Source: a virus. From it: a stretch of DNA of 55,279 nt. The notes beneath the pieces were generated by a model. The model worked only from the letters and a program-made list of their open reading frames with translations, was not told the origin of the DNA and made no database searches. The DNA lies in IMG/VR virus record IMGVR_UViG_3300011013_000014, positions 1-55,279 of that record. One strand, given 5' to 3'. Below are positions 43,812 through 52,152 of this stretch, piece after piece. A program made the translations under genes and the position numbers. Position 1 is the stretch's first letter. Each line of letters starts with the position of its first letter.

Positions 43812-44155
43812 TTAAATCTGCATCAATATTAGCCCTTAGTGTGTTGGCCAGTGAGCTTGACTCTGCTTATTTTTTTAATGAGGCAGACGGGCTTGATGTT
43901 ATGGCAAAAAACATGCTTTCAGATGGTCCAGAGTCAGCATTAGAAAAAAAGATATTTAATCACATTTTGGACGCGGCTCATGAGTTTTTAGAGCACAACG
44001 ATATAGACGCAGATCCTCTGTCACTTGTTGAAGAGCTGGCCATGTCTTTCTATGACACCTTTGAACGTCATTTTGATGAGAATTTAAGCAAAGATTTAGA
44101 TGATGGTCGGTTTGGCCTTAATGACTCTACGGACCCTACAGGAAAAGCAGCATGA
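43808..44155 (+). CDS. helical-hairpin motif protein, 115 aa
   Basis: Starts MIKSASILALSVLASELDSAYFF in an ATGA overlap with the previous stop; the KSAS and LASELDS...EAD-x-LD elements are those of the shared motif, here at the very N-terminus. The rest is acidic and helical. It overlaps the next gene by four bases. Function unknown, probable virion. Confidence 0.55.
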   Translation: MIKSASILALSVLASELDSAYFFNEADGLDVMAKNMLSDGPESALEKKIFNHILDAAHEFLEHNDIDADPLSLVEELAMSFYDTFERHFDENLSKDLDDGRFGLNDSTDPTGKAA

Positions 44156-44562
44156 TCAAAGAGGGAGCTATGGAGAGCAGCGGGGTAACCGATTCGTCTT
44201 CCGGCAAAGAAATTATGATATCGACTACCGCACGCAAGTTTTTCAGAGAGCAGTTTCAGGAACATGCCAAAACTAGAAATGTTATTATAAACAGATACTT
44301 GGCAGATATGTTTTCTCAGGGAGCAGTAATTCATTCTTTTAAACCAAAAGGGTATGACCAGCTGGCTCCTAATGAGAAGCCAGATGAGACAGGAGAGGTC
44401 CGCTCTGTTGGTGGCGGTAAAGTCATAGGCATAGTGGCCTCCGACCATGTGCGCATCTTGGCAATAAAAGGCGGTATTTCAAATACTTTGCCATCAGTAG
44501 AACAAGGGAGCGCGCCAAGCACAGGCGGCGAAGTCGAAGAGGCATTGCGAGGTACGTTTTGA
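44152..44562 (+). CDS. unrecognised protein, 136 aa
   Basis: ATG 44152 forms an ATGA overlap with the upstream stop; an alternative start at 44170 is preceded by GAGGGAG at short spacing. The product has a Gly-rich strand region (VGGGKVIGIVASDHVRIL) and a polar C-terminus. No family recognised. Confidence 0.55.
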   Translation: MIKEGAMESSGVTDSSSGKEIMISTTARKFFREQFQEHAKTRNVIINRYLADMFSQGAVIHSFKPKGYDQLAPNEKPDETGEVRSVGGGKVIGIVASDHVRILAIKGGISNTLPSVEQGSAPSTGGEVEEALRGTF

Positions 44563-44900
44563 ACAAAAATGAATTATTTTGGACCGAGCACTTGATTGAG
44601 GCTGCTTGTTGTAACACAGGGATGAGCCGGCGTCAATTAAAAACAGTAACTGCACGCATGCGCTCTATTGGGGGACTGACTATTCGGGCAAGCCTGACTA
44701 GTCTCGCTAATAGTTCTAATGCTGAAATAGTTAAGAAATTCACCCCGTATATACTCGAAGTAGCAGATAGCGAAGGTGGAGAAGATATAGATGAAGGGGC
44801 CGTAAAATTGCATGATAATACTAAGGACATGATTCAAAACCACCCTTATGAAGTTGTCAATGAGCATTCTGCTTTTTCAGTACAGGCTCCAATTGCCTGA
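44559..44900 (+). CDS. unrecognised protein, 113 aa (TTG start)
   Basis: TTG 44559 with GAGGT upstream, overlapping the previous stop by four bases. The N-terminus is helical and basic (MSRRQLKTVTARMRS), then an acidic loop (EGGEDIDEG). Probable head or neck component by position only. Confidence 0.55.
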   Translation: MNKNELFWTEHLIEAACCNTGMSRRQLKTVTARMRSIGGLTIRASLTSLANSSNAEIVKKFTPYILEVADSEGGEDIDEGAVKLHDNTKDMIQNHPYEVVNEHSAFSVQAPIA

Positions 44901-44938
44901 TCTATTAATACAGAACCACTTTAAGCGCGAGGGCCCTG

Positions 44939-45526
44939 ATGCGTAAACAAGCTATTCCCATTTACTCTATTGACATTACTGACAATGAGATGGCCCAGGC
45001 AGCTCAGACTCGTAAAGAGTTTGAGAGTCTGATTTTCCATATGGATGATGCTTTTCAGCATTTATATAAATTAGATTCGGCCTTAGAGAGCTTGAAGGAT
45101 AGTGCCAACTTTTCCAGCTTGGCGGATCTGTTTGTTAAGTTTAGAAGGAAAACCAAGAAGCTTTTTGATGTATTTATTAAGCAGTTAGAATCTTCTTTAT
45201 TTTCTATAAACAAAATGATTTCTGACTCTGAGATGGTACGAATTAAAGAAACCATTGTGGCAGAAATAAGAGAAATAAGAGATGGCGTGAATGAGATACT
45301 TCAGGTTTTAGAGGTCCCTACAGACCCTCAATTCATTCAGGATTATAGAGAAATTGTAGAGAGAATTGGCCACAGGGCTAATTCATTAGAAGAAGTTATT
45401 ACAGACCAGCTATATTCTCATATAGATCATGATATACTTGGCAAAATACGCCTAGGTTCGAAAAAACCTGCGCTTGTTATTAGGGGTGAAAAATGGGATT
45501 CGTTAAATATTCCGTTGCGAAGGTAG
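44939..45526 (+). CDS. coiled-coil protein, 195 aa
   Basis: SD GAGGG precedes ATG 44939. The product is nearly all helix with heptad-like spacing (residues about 25-165) and a short beta tail. It overlaps the next small gene by 34 bases. Such proteins in this position can be tail-completion or scaffold helpers; no family recognised. Confidence 0.6.
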   Translation: MRKQAIPIYSIDITDNEMAQAAQTRKEFESLIFHMDDAFQHLYKLDSALESLKDSANFSSLADLFVKFRRKTKKLFDVFIKQLESSLFSINKMISDSEMVRIKETIVAEIREIRDGVNEILQVLEVPTDPQFIQDYREIVERIGHRANSLEEVITDQLYSHIDHDILGKIRLGSKKPALVIRGEKWDSLNIPLRR

Positions 45527-45636
45527 AGGTGGTAGCTCAAGACAAAGAAGTTCCTGCCTGGGTAGCCAATGCTACTGTCAGTGCTGAAGAGTCTGCTTCG
45601 GAAGAGAGTGACGCAGAGGATGCTGTAGAGGAGTAG
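45493..45636 (+). CDS. small acidic protein, 47 aa
   Basis: ATG 45493 with GGGTGA at good spacing, inside the end of the coiled-coil gene in another frame. The product starts MGFVKYSVAKVEVV and ends in an acidic Glu/Ser/Asp/Ala tail (SEESDAEDAVEE). Such small acidic tails recall phage head-assembly or inhibitor peptides. The following HNH gene starts five bases after its stop, so it probably marks where that element landed. Confidence 0.5.
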   Translation: MGFVKYSVAKVEVVAQDKEVPAWVANATVSAEESASEESDAEDAVEE

Positions 45637-45640
45637 TTGG

Positions 45641-46538
45641 TTGGAAATTGAGAAGAGCAAATATTCCATGCAGGATGTAAATAAATGGGCCGAGTCATAT
45701 AAGGACGTCGGTTCTTTTGCCGCTGTAGCCAGGCAGGCTGGTGTTAGCAGGGATACTGTAGGGCGGTGGCTAACAAAGTATAAGGACCTATTTGGTATTG
45801 TTTTCTTAAAAGATGTGAAAGCAGAATTTGAAAAACAAGGCCTGCGAAAATGCACAATATGTAATGACACTAAAAAACTTGTTTGCTTTGGCAAAAATAA
45901 TGCTTCAAGATGCAAGCCATGTGGTTGGAAAATAAGTGCTGAATGGCGCAATAATAATAGAGTCAGATCTAATGCTATATCGCGAGAATATAATGCAAGG
46001 AGAAGCGGAAGGGACCATGCTTTGGCAATTATTAATGGGCAAAAACGGTGTATTGACTGCTTGATGGCTTATGATATATCAGCCTTTTATAATGCACGTC
46101 GAACAAAAAAAGATGGCACCAGGGCCAAGGTAGCAAGGTGTAGGAAGTATTTTCTTGCTCGCGTTTCCAACAGAAGAGTTAATGATGTGGGATTCAAATT
46201 AGCTACTCATTTACGGACTAGAACTAGGCAGGCTATTAAGAACGGACAAAAAAAAGGGCTCGGCTGTTAGAGACCTTGGGTGTTCAGTCCCGGAATTAAA
46301 AACTTACTTAGAAGAAAAGTTTTATAAAAGCAAGGATGGCCAAAGCATGACTTGGTCCAATTATGGTTTCAATGGCTGGCATATAGACCACATAAGGCCA
46401 CTTGCCGCTTTTGATTTGGCTAATAGGAGTGAGTTTTTAAAAGCTTGTCATTTTACTAATTTGCAACCATTATGGGCGGCGGATAATTTTAAAAAAGGCA
46501 GTAAAATTATGTATGATGTAATGAAAAACGAGGGGTGA
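45641..46538 (+). pseudogene. HNH homing endonuclease split by a frameshift
   Basis: The first part (TTG 45641 to stop 46270) has an N-terminal helix-turn-helix (VARQAGVSRDTVGRWL), zinc-like Cys pairs (CTIC, CKPC, CIDC) and the start of a His-Asn-His domain. The conserved continuation (SAVRDLGCSVPELKTYLEE, WSNYGFNGWHIDHIRPL, NLQPLWAADNFKKG) lies in the +1 frame up to 46538. The break is at an A8 run (46248-46260 region): one A fewer would restore the whole protein. It is a genuine frameshift, a slippage site or a sequence error. It sits directly before the protease gene. Confidence 0.8.
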
Positions 46539-46545
46539 GGTAATA

Positions 46546-49500
46546 ATGTTTTTAAAACAAGCCACTGCTGTGGGATTTGAGCCAATTAATGGTGCCGCCA
46601 GAGACGCGGCCTTGTCTGCTTATGCTGATGAAATTAATGAAATGCTTGTCAAGCGTGCCAAGAAGGCCAAGAGGCTGATGCCAAAGCCGGATGATTTCAT
46701 TTTGGGCCATTGCATTATGATGCACGCAGGAGAGACGACCCTAATCAATCAAGCCACTGGCGAGCCAATTCTGAACAAAAAAGGGAAGCCTGTTTCTGGT
46801 TGTTTTGAGAAAGTCGTAGATGGCAATGGAAAAGACAGTGTGAGGTGGGTTTCTGCTGACGGTATAATGCCTTATAAAAATATGAACGGAGATATTTTTC
46901 CTGAAGAAGATTTAATTGCTAAGCACAAGGAGTGGATAGGAAAGCCTCTTTGCAAGGATCATATTAGCAGCTCTGTTGATGGCATACGCGGCATAGTGGT
47001 AGATACTTATTATGATACCAAGTTTAAACGAGTGCATGCTTTGTTTGCTCTTGATCGTAAAAACTACCCTGAGCTTGCTGCAAAAGTAGAGCGTGGTTAT
47101 GCAACTTCTGTTTCCATGGGAACGGCAGTGGGCAAGGCTATATGTACAGAGTGTTCTAATATAGCTACTACCGAGGCAGAGTATTGCGAGCATATACGTA
47201 AAAAGAGTAATTATGGTGAAATAAATAAAGATTTATCTCCCATAGAGCTCAGCTTGGTGGTCACAGGCGCAGATCCTGCTGCTAAGGTAAAAACTGTACT
47301 TGCTAGTTTGCGCGATTATGTAGCGCAAGCAGAAAATGAATTTCATGAGATTGCGAATGGCAATTCTGCTGATAAGCAATCTCTAGATAGTATCCTAGCA
47401 TCTATCAGAAAAGCGGAAATCAAGCTTGATGATGTTAGGATTTGCAAGATGGCAGATTTAGATCTTGATCATCTTGCAGAAAATATAGTGAATTTGGAGA
47501 GTCGTAAAAAGGGAGACCCTAATATTGAATTCTATGCACAACAGCTGCCTCAGGGAGTTGAAGAGTTGGCAGGAGTTCAGGATCAGGGATTATTGAGACG
47601 ACTTCTTCATCAAGCTAATAAACATGATCTTGAGTTTTATCAAAATGTGTCTGACGCTTTATCTCAGCTTGAAATGGCTGAGAGTGGCGAAAATGAACTA
47701 CTAATAAATAAAACTCATGATAACGGTGACGTTGGAAATCCTGGGCAAGAACATACTGTTGGCTTTACTGACAGTTCAGGATATACTCTTAACGAAGGGT
47801 TTTCCGACGATTTATCTACTGGCGATCTTTTGCCAATGGATAATAAGCCGCCACCGGGTGAATACATGCAAGGGTTTAGCTCCTTGTATACTGAACTGGA
47901 CAAAGTTGGAACGTCTGATGAAATCACTAGCCTGGAAAACAAGTTAGCTGGCTTAAAAGACCAAATTCTAAGTCTTGAAAAAACTCTTGAATACAATAAG
48001 GAGAAACCAATGAATTTTGATGAGATGAAGGAGCGTTCAATCAGTCGCCGTCTTGCATATCACCAGGGTACGGAGCCCAACCAGAAGTATGAACTTATGG
48101 GAGATCAGGATAAGATCCGTAACACGATGGATAAGCAAATGGTGGGAGATGAACTCGACTATGGTAGTGATGCTGAGGCATTAGCTGCTGGTGACAAAAG
48201 TAAGAAAGAACTAATGCAACGTGCTGCGCTTGAAGAGCGTAAGTTGCGTCGTGCTGCTTTGAGGGCCCAGATTGAAAAGGCCGCTAATAATGGAGAGATT
48301 GTTTATGATAAATCAGGGCAGCCTGCTGGCGTCAAAGGCACTGATGGCAAGTTCCGCGCAGTAACCCAGTCCGCTGATGATGGCGAAGAGGGTAAGAAAG
48401 AGTACAAGAAAAAGGCCTATTACCAGGGGTCTGAGGAGCCGAAGCCAGGTCAACCTCAGTATGAAAACTCTGGCAACCAAGACAAGGTTCGCAGCACTAT
48501 GGACAAACAAATGGTGGGCGAAGGTATGGAGTCTGGATCGGACGGCTTGCACCCTGGTTACAAGGGCAATTCTGATGAGTCAGTTAAAAAGTACTGGCAG
48601 CGAATGGCTAACCTGAAGGGCAAGCTCGTTAAGGGCGCTGCTTCTGACGCGCGTTGGGACATTTTTGCTGATGGCGAAAAAGTACTTACCGTTAATGCTA
48701 GCGATGTTTATGGCGCTGTTTGGAATGATAAAGTTTCTAAAGAGGCCGGTGCGGCTACTCACGGAGAGTACTTTCAAAACAAGGATTATGGCAAGCGCCT
48801 TCTGAATCTTGTACGCGAAGCAGAGGGCCCTATGGGCGCTGCTGAAGCACTTGAGCTCCCCGATGAGGCTGGCATGGCCGGTAAGGCTGGCATGGCCGGC
48901 GATGATGGGATGAGTGGAGCGAAGGATAAGGTTCTTGCTGCCATTTCGGCAGCACAGGATGCATTGGCCGATGCCGAGGCTGCTCTTGGTGCTTCTGGAA
49001 TCGTAGACGTTGAGGTCCCTGCTAGCGAAGACAACTTGGGCGGCCTGCCTATTGCTGCTTCTGCGAAACACTTAATTGAGGTTCGTGCCGAGGTTGAAGC
49101 CTCTATCGAAGAACTTTCATTTTTGGGCCAAAACATGAGTAATGATGAGTCAGTAGCCAGTGCTGCGACTGAGGCTGTTAATGATGCTAACGCAGTTATT
49201 GCTTATTACAAAGGCCTCGTTACTGAGGCTAAAAGCTCTACTGAGAAAACCGCATCTGATATGTTGCAAGACCTGCTCAAAGTTCGCGCTGCCAAGCGTG
49301 CTGCTGTAGCTGCCAAGGCTATTAGGACCACTGCTAATGCAGACCTGAGTAATGCAGGGGTTGATGAGCTGATTTCTGCCGCTTCTGATGAATGGGCAGA
49401 TCTTCCTGATGACTGGGCTGATTTACCAAAACCAGAGGTTGATACGACGCGTCCTGGAGATGCTTACGATATGCTTGTTGATGATATGGCCGCTAAAGAC

Positions 49501-50541
49501 GGTAAAGACAATGATGATGATAAGGATGACGAGGGCAAAGACGAGGACGATAAGGGTGATGAGGACGATAAGGGTGATGAGGACGATAAGGGTGACAAAG
49601 ATGATAAGAAAGACGATAAGGACGAAGACGAAAAAGATGCCGATGGCATGATGTATGCCAAAGACGGCAAATACAAGGAAGACGATAAAGAGGGCGATGA
49701 GGACGAGGACGAAAAAGATGCCAAGGGTGGTAAATGCCCTGAAGATGATGTCTCTGTTGAAGAAGAAAAAATGATGGAGGTCAAAGTTGAGGAGCATAAT
49801 GAGGATGCCGGCGCGCACAAAGAGTCTAGCAAAACATGGCGTAATCGCCTAGTTGCCATGGCGAAAGGTGAGTACCAGTCTACTTATGAGGAAGCTCGTA
49901 CTGATGCCGGTGCAAAGGTTGCTGTAGACGCTAATGTCTCTGATGACCTTGACCTGGTTGAAAACCTCCACACTCAGCATGCCAAGCATGTGGATGTCGC
50001 AACTTCCGAGCCTCGCAATGTTCGACTGGCTAAGGCGCTTAATAACGCTATAGTCAAGGGAGCTGTGGATGCTTCTAAGTTGGACGACCTTGTTGCTCTT
50101 GGCATGGTTGATGCTGACGCGGTTAAATACTGGAATGATCTATATGGCGAGGGTGACCAAGCCAGTGGCGCATTTGGTAATGAGCTTTCCAAAGAATTTG
50201 GGAATCATAAGAAAACCGCCTCTAACAAGGACAGCCTAAATGAGCATGAAGCTCGTTTGCGCCGCTCTTTCATGCTCGGATTGGAAGCCCAAGAAAAAGG
50301 CCTTATCAGTAAGAGCGCTTCTGCTCTTAATGAGTATGTAGATAATGTCTCTACGCTCCCTGACGAGGTATTCCAAAGTGTAAGGAACATTGTTTCTCAG
50401 CACAAGAAAGCTTCGGCTTCTGTCACACCTCAGGTAGGTATCAATCACGACACCACTGGAGAGCAGGAAACTGTTGTTAGGACTGCTTCAGTCCGCAACG
50501 GATCCCCTTCTGTCCGTGATCTCGCTGGTATCTTTAGCTGA
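46546..50541 (+). CDS. prohead protease-scaffold polyprotein, 1331 aa
   Basis: SD GAGGT. The N-terminal 270 residues look like a prohead serine protease: MNGDIFPEEDLI, LCKDHISSS (H139), YATSVSMGT (candidate Ser188/190), a small zinc element (CTEC...CEH), then LSPIELSLVVTGADP, the family's closing motif. Downstream parts are scaffold-like: coiled coil, two repeats around TMDKQMVG, an Ala-rich helical region, a long acidic run and a helical C-terminus. KTAS, KTAS, KKAS and RTAS occur at 49246, 50212, 50404 and 50479. A strong internal SD at 48010 suggests a nested scaffold. A major terminator follows. Confidence 0.7.
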   Translation: MFLKQATAVGFEPINGAARDAALSAYADEINEMLVKRAKKAKRLMPKPDDFILGHCIMMHAGETTLINQATGEPILNKKGKPVSGCFEKVVDGNGKDSVRWVSADGIMPYKNMNGDIFPEEDLIAKHKEWIGKPLCKDHISSSVDGIRGIVVDTYYDTKFKRVHALFALDRKNYPELAAKVERGYATSVSMGTAVGKAICTECSNIATTEAEYCEHIRKKSNYGEINKDLSPIELSLVVTGADPAAKVKTVLASLRDYVAQAENEFHEIANGNSADKQSLDSILASIRKAEIKLDDVRICKMADLDLDHLAENIVNLESRKKGDPNIEFYAQQLPQGVEELAGVQDQGLLRRLLHQANKHDLEFYQNVSDALSQLEMAESGENELLINKTHDNGDVGNPGQEHTVGFTDSSGYTLNEGFSDDLSTGDLLPMDNKPPPGEYMQGFSSLYTELDKVGTSDEITSLENKLAGLKDQILSLEKTLEYNKEKPMNFDEMKERSISRRLAYHQGTEPNQKYELMGDQDKIRNTMDKQMVGDELDYGSDAEALAAGDKSKKELMQRAALEERKLRRAALRAQIEKAANNGEIVYDKSGQPAGVKGTDGKFRAVTQSADDGEEGKKEYKKKAYYQGSEEPKPGQPQYENSGNQDKVRSTMDKQMVGEGMESGSDGLHPGYKGNSDESVKKYWQRMANLKGKLVKGAASDARWDIFADGEKVLTVNASDVYGAVWNDKVSKEAGAATHGEYFQNKDYGKRLLNLVREAEGPMGAAEALELPDEAGMAGKAGMAGDDGMSGAKDKVLAAISAAQDALADAEAALGASGIVDVEVPASEDNLGGLPIAASAKHLIEVRAEVEASIEELSFLGQNMSNDESVASAATEAVNDANAVIAYYKGLVTEAKSSTEKTASDMLQDLLKVRAAKRAAVAAKAIRTTANADLSNAGVDELISAASDEWADLPDDWADLPKPEVDTTRPGDAYDMLVDDMAAKDGKDNDDDKDDEGKDEDDKGDEDDKGDEDDKGDKDDKKDDKDEDEKDADGMMYAKDGKYKEDDKEGDEDEDEKDAKGGKCPEDDVSVEEEKMMEVKVEEHNEDAGAHKESSKTWRNRLVAMAKGEYQSTYEEARTDAGAKVAVDANVSDDLDLVENLHTQHAKHVDVATSEPRNVRLAKALNNAIVKGAVDASKLDDLVALGMVDADAVKYWNDLYGEGDQASGAFGNELSKEFGNHKKTASNKDSLNEHEARLRRSFMLGLEAQEKGLISKSASALNEYVDNVSTLPDEVFQSVRNIVSQHKKASASVTPQVGINHDTTGEQETVVRTASVRNGSPSVRDLAGIFS
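47998..48003 (+). promoter_or_regulatory. internal ribosome-binding site inside the protease gene
   Basis: AAGGAG is followed after six bases by an in-frame ATG at 48010. No upstream coding constraint requires this hexamer, and the codon style changes to CGT/GCT-rich right after it. Confidence 0.5.
48010..50541 (+). CDS. nested in-frame product, probable scaffold, 843 aa
   Basis: The internal start would give a product lacking the protease domain (MNFDEMKERS...). Lambda C/Nu3 and several protease-scaffold pairs use the same design, so that scaffold is made in excess over protease. The region is helical, charged and, by codon style, strongly expressed. The precise use of this start is inferred, not shown. 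Confidence 0.45.
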   Translation: MNFDEMKERSISRRLAYHQGTEPNQKYELMGDQDKIRNTMDKQMVGDELDYGSDAEALAAGDKSKKELMQRAALEERKLRRAALRAQIEKAANNGEIVYDKSGQPAGVKGTDGKFRAVTQSADDGEEGKKEYKKKAYYQGSEEPKPGQPQYENSGNQDKVRSTMDKQMVGEGMESGSDGLHPGYKGNSDESVKKYWQRMANLKGKLVKGAASDARWDIFADGEKVLTVNASDVYGAVWNDKVSKEAGAATHGEYFQNKDYGKRLLNLVREAEGPMGAAEALELPDEAGMAGKAGMAGDDGMSGAKDKVLAAISAAQDALADAEAALGASGIVDVEVPASEDNLGGLPIAASAKHLIEVRAEVEASIEELSFLGQNMSNDESVASAATEAVNDANAVIAYYKGLVTEAKSSTEKTASDMLQDLLKVRAAKRAAVAAKAIRTTANADLSNAGVDELISAASDEWADLPDDWADLPKPEVDTTRPGDAYDMLVDDMAAKDGKDNDDDKDDEGKDEDDKGDEDDKGDEDDKGDKDDKKDDKDEDEKDADGMMYAKDGKYKEDDKEGDEDEDEKDAKGGKCPEDDVSVEEEKMMEVKVEEHNEDAGAHKESSKTWRNRLVAMAKGEYQSTYEEARTDAGAKVAVDANVSDDLDLVENLHTQHAKHVDVATSEPRNVRLAKALNNAIVKGAVDASKLDDLVALGMVDADAVKYWNDLYGEGDQASGAFGNELSKEFGNHKKTASNKDSLNEHEARLRRSFMLGLEAQEKGLISKSASALNEYVDNVSTLPDEVFQSVRNIVSQHKKASASVTPQVGINHDTTGEQETVVRTASVRNGSPSVRDLAGIFS
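48055..48545 (+). repeat. imperfect protein-level repeat in the scaffold region
   Basis: Two copies of about 40 residues share the order YxQG, then QDK[IV]R[NS]TMDKQMVG and a GSD ending. They start near 48055 and 48418 and are separated by about 80 residues of unrelated, basic helix. The conserved TMDKQMVG block is identical in both. Confidence 0.7.
49543..49596 (+). repeat. three tandem 18-base repeats (acidic)
   Basis: Unit GAGGACGATAAGGGTGAT occurs three times in a row, the last with one change, encoding EDDKGD repeats within a long Asp/Glu/Lys run (49500-49760). Such in-frame repeats expand and contract by slippage. Confidence 0.85.
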
Positions 50542-50563
50542 GGTACTTTTAATATACCCTAGT

Positions 50564-50622
50564 GGCGGGGACACATACATATTGGCACAGAGTTGCATTA
50601 TGGTGTCCCCGCCCCTTTTTTT
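50564..50622 (+). terminator. long-loop terminator after the protease-scaffold gene
   Basis: A perfect 11-bp stem (GGCGGGGACAC at 50564-50574, GTGTCCCCGCC at 50603-50613) with a 28-base loop runs into CCTTTTTTT. The loop is longer than usual. The following small gene uses the next AAGGGG as SD. Confidence 0.85.
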
Positions 50623-50635
50623 AAGGGGCTTTTTC

Positions 50636-50803
50636 ATGTTTGATTTTTATTTAAAATACATCGGTAGTAACCTTGATCTGCAAGACATAGTTGATTTAAA
50701 AGTCAGAGGACTCTCTAGTGAAGAAATAGAGGGCTATTTGGATTTTTTCCAATATGACAATAAGTACGGTGCTCAGCATGAGCAAAATGGAGAAAAACAA
50801 TGA
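50636..50803 (+). CDS. unrecognised small protein, 55 aa
   Basis: ATG 50636 with AAGGGG upstream, just after the terminator; the longer frame back to 50474 reads through the terminator and is rejected. The product starts MFDFYLKYIG, has a short helix-turn-helix-like stretch (LKVRGLSSEEIEGYLDFF) and a polar end. It overlaps the next gene by four bases. Function unknown. Confidence 0.6.
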   Translation: MFDFYLKYIGSNLDLQDIVDLKVRGLSSEEIEGYLDFFQYDNKYGAQHEQNGEKQ

Positions 50804-51069
50804 ATACATTCTTGGGAAGTAATAATCGTGAGTTGGAACTAGTCCATGCTTTAGCAGATAGCTTTCAGCTTACTGATTCAATTAATAAGACAGCCAGTGT
50901 TGCTGAATCAACAGTGCTTCCTGAGCCTATGAGCTCGCTTGCATCTGTGGTTGAAACACTGGTCAAGTGCGCTGATGCGCTTGATGGTGCAGGAGAGTCT
51001 ACTGATAAGGTAGACAATGTTCTTTCTTTTATTGAGAAAGAATTTTTCTCAACCTCTGCTGCAGAATAA
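50800..51069 (+). CDS. helical-hairpin motif protein, 89 aa
   Basis: SD GGAGAA inside the end of the previous gene. The protein has NKTASVAEST near residue 30 (a KTAS site) directly ahead of the hairpin motif (LASVVETLVKCADALDGAG, then KVDNVLSFIEKEF). That order, protease-like site then hairpin, would free the hairpin on cleavage. Function unknown; probable virion. Confidence 0.6.
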   Translation: MNTFLGSNNRELELVHALADSFQLTDSINKTASVAESTVLPEPMSSLASVVETLVKCADALDGAGESTDKVDNVLSFIEKEFFSTSAAE

Positions 51070-51081
51070 CAGGGGGCCCTA

Positions 51082-51774
51082 GTGTCGCTTAAAGTAATAC
51101 AATCAGGGCTGGGGCGCCCTGTGCAATACCCAGTAGATCCAAACGATGTGTTTGAGCCTGGTATGATTGCACAGTTGCGCGTTATAGGCAATGATGTCTT
51201 TTTGGGAGTGTCAGATGGCACTGCCCCAATGGGCATTATTGATGATATAAAAACAGTAGCTTTTACCCAGCGAGTAGTTGATGAGATTGTTGACATAGCA
51301 GTCCCGTCAAGTACTTTTGATGGTTATAATTTTGTTAGCACAGCGGTGTTCTCAAATGAGCTTATGAATGCGCACATAGTGGCCAACAGCTTTGTTGCTG
51401 ATTATCCTGGATTGCAGTTAAATCCGGTTAATGGAGTCATAAGGGCCCCGATAGGTAGCGTTCTTAATTATACCTCACCAGGCGCAGGTCAGCCAGACAC
51501 TATACGGACTAAGGTAAGTTATGCATTTCAAGTGCCTAATATTCCGGGTGAGGACACGACTGTTGGCTCAGGGCGGATGACGGTTTGGATTACACGCGGT
51601 GTGTTTGAAACAGACCAGTTCGAGCTGGTTCCTTACTCAGTTAATGCTACTCTTTTTGTAAGTTCTGCAGGAAAGCTGACGACCGAACAAACGCGTAGTG
51701 ATCAGCCAGGGGTAGGGATGTGTACTTTGCCGCCCACCAGTCATAATGCTAAATTACAATTTATTTGGTTTTAA
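51082..51774 (+). CDS. beta-rich virion protein, possible capsid decoration
   Basis: 230 residues from GTG 51082 with AGGGGG at good spacing. Almost all beta, no Lys-rich or helical regions. The stretch FEPGMIAQLRVIGNDVFLGVSDGTAPMGIIDDI resembles a widespread phage structural theme (GxxAxL...vSDGTAPxGiidDi), which is found in head-associated and tail proteins. It follows the protease-scaffold gene where head proteins are expected. It is too small and the wrong pattern for an HK97-fold capsid. Decoration protein is the best guess. Confidence 0.5.
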   Translation: MSLKVIQSGLGRPVQYPVDPNDVFEPGMIAQLRVIGNDVFLGVSDGTAPMGIIDDIKTVAFTQRVVDEIVDIAVPSSTFDGYNFVSTAVFSNELMNAHIVANSFVADYPGLQLNPVNGVIRAPIGSVLNYTSPGAGQPDTIRTKVSYAFQVPNIPGEDTTVGSGRMTVWITRGVFETDQFELVPYSVNATLFVSSAGKLTTEQTRSDQPGVGMCTLPPTSHNAKLQFIWF

Positions 51775-51786
51775 AAGGAGCTCTCA

Positions 51787-52152
51787 ATGACATTTGATAC
51801 ACCAGAAGATAATTGGAAGAATAGCGAAGTTATGCGTAATTTTGTTGAGTTTTATCCTACAGAAGAGAAGAGCATAAGTGCTGAGGCAGATAGCCAGATA
51901 CAAGTAGAAGCCTTTAGCGAAGAGTTTGATGAAAAATATGATTATTTTGATGATATGTATAACCAAGTCACTTTGCAGGCTCTTGGGAATATTGATACAG
52001 CGATAAGTCGTTTGTCGTCCGTAGCGCAGTCAGCGGCAGATAATGGTAATATAAAAGCGGCTTACCTTGTAGAAAGAACAATGCAGGCGCTTAGAGATGT
52101 GGAACCGAATTTGATGCCAGAAGTAGTAAGTAATGAAATAGGAGTTAAATGA
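51787..52152 (+). CDS. unrecognised acidic protein, 121 aa
   Basis: SD AAGGAG. Acidic N-terminus, then a helical C-terminal half whose sequence (LSSVAQSAADNGNIKAAYLVERTMQAL) looks like a weak version of the shared hairpin motif. It overlaps the next gene by four bases. Confidence 0.6.
   Translation: MTFDTPEDNWKNSEVMRNFVEFYPTEEKSISAEADSQIQVEAFSEEFDEKYDYFDDMYNQVTLQALGNIDTAISRLSSVAQSAADNGNIKAAYLVERTMQALRDVEPNLMPEVVSNEIGVK

Noticed and set aside
49423-49859. Antisense ORFs of about 131 residues across the acidic repeat
   Set aside because: They are shadows of the Asp/Glu/Lys-rich repeat, with Ser- or Ile-rich low-complexity products and no ribosome site; the sense gene is clear.
50474-50635. 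Upstream extension of the 55-residue gene
   Set aside because: It would translate through the end of the scaffold gene and a strong terminator; ATG 50636 has a good SD.
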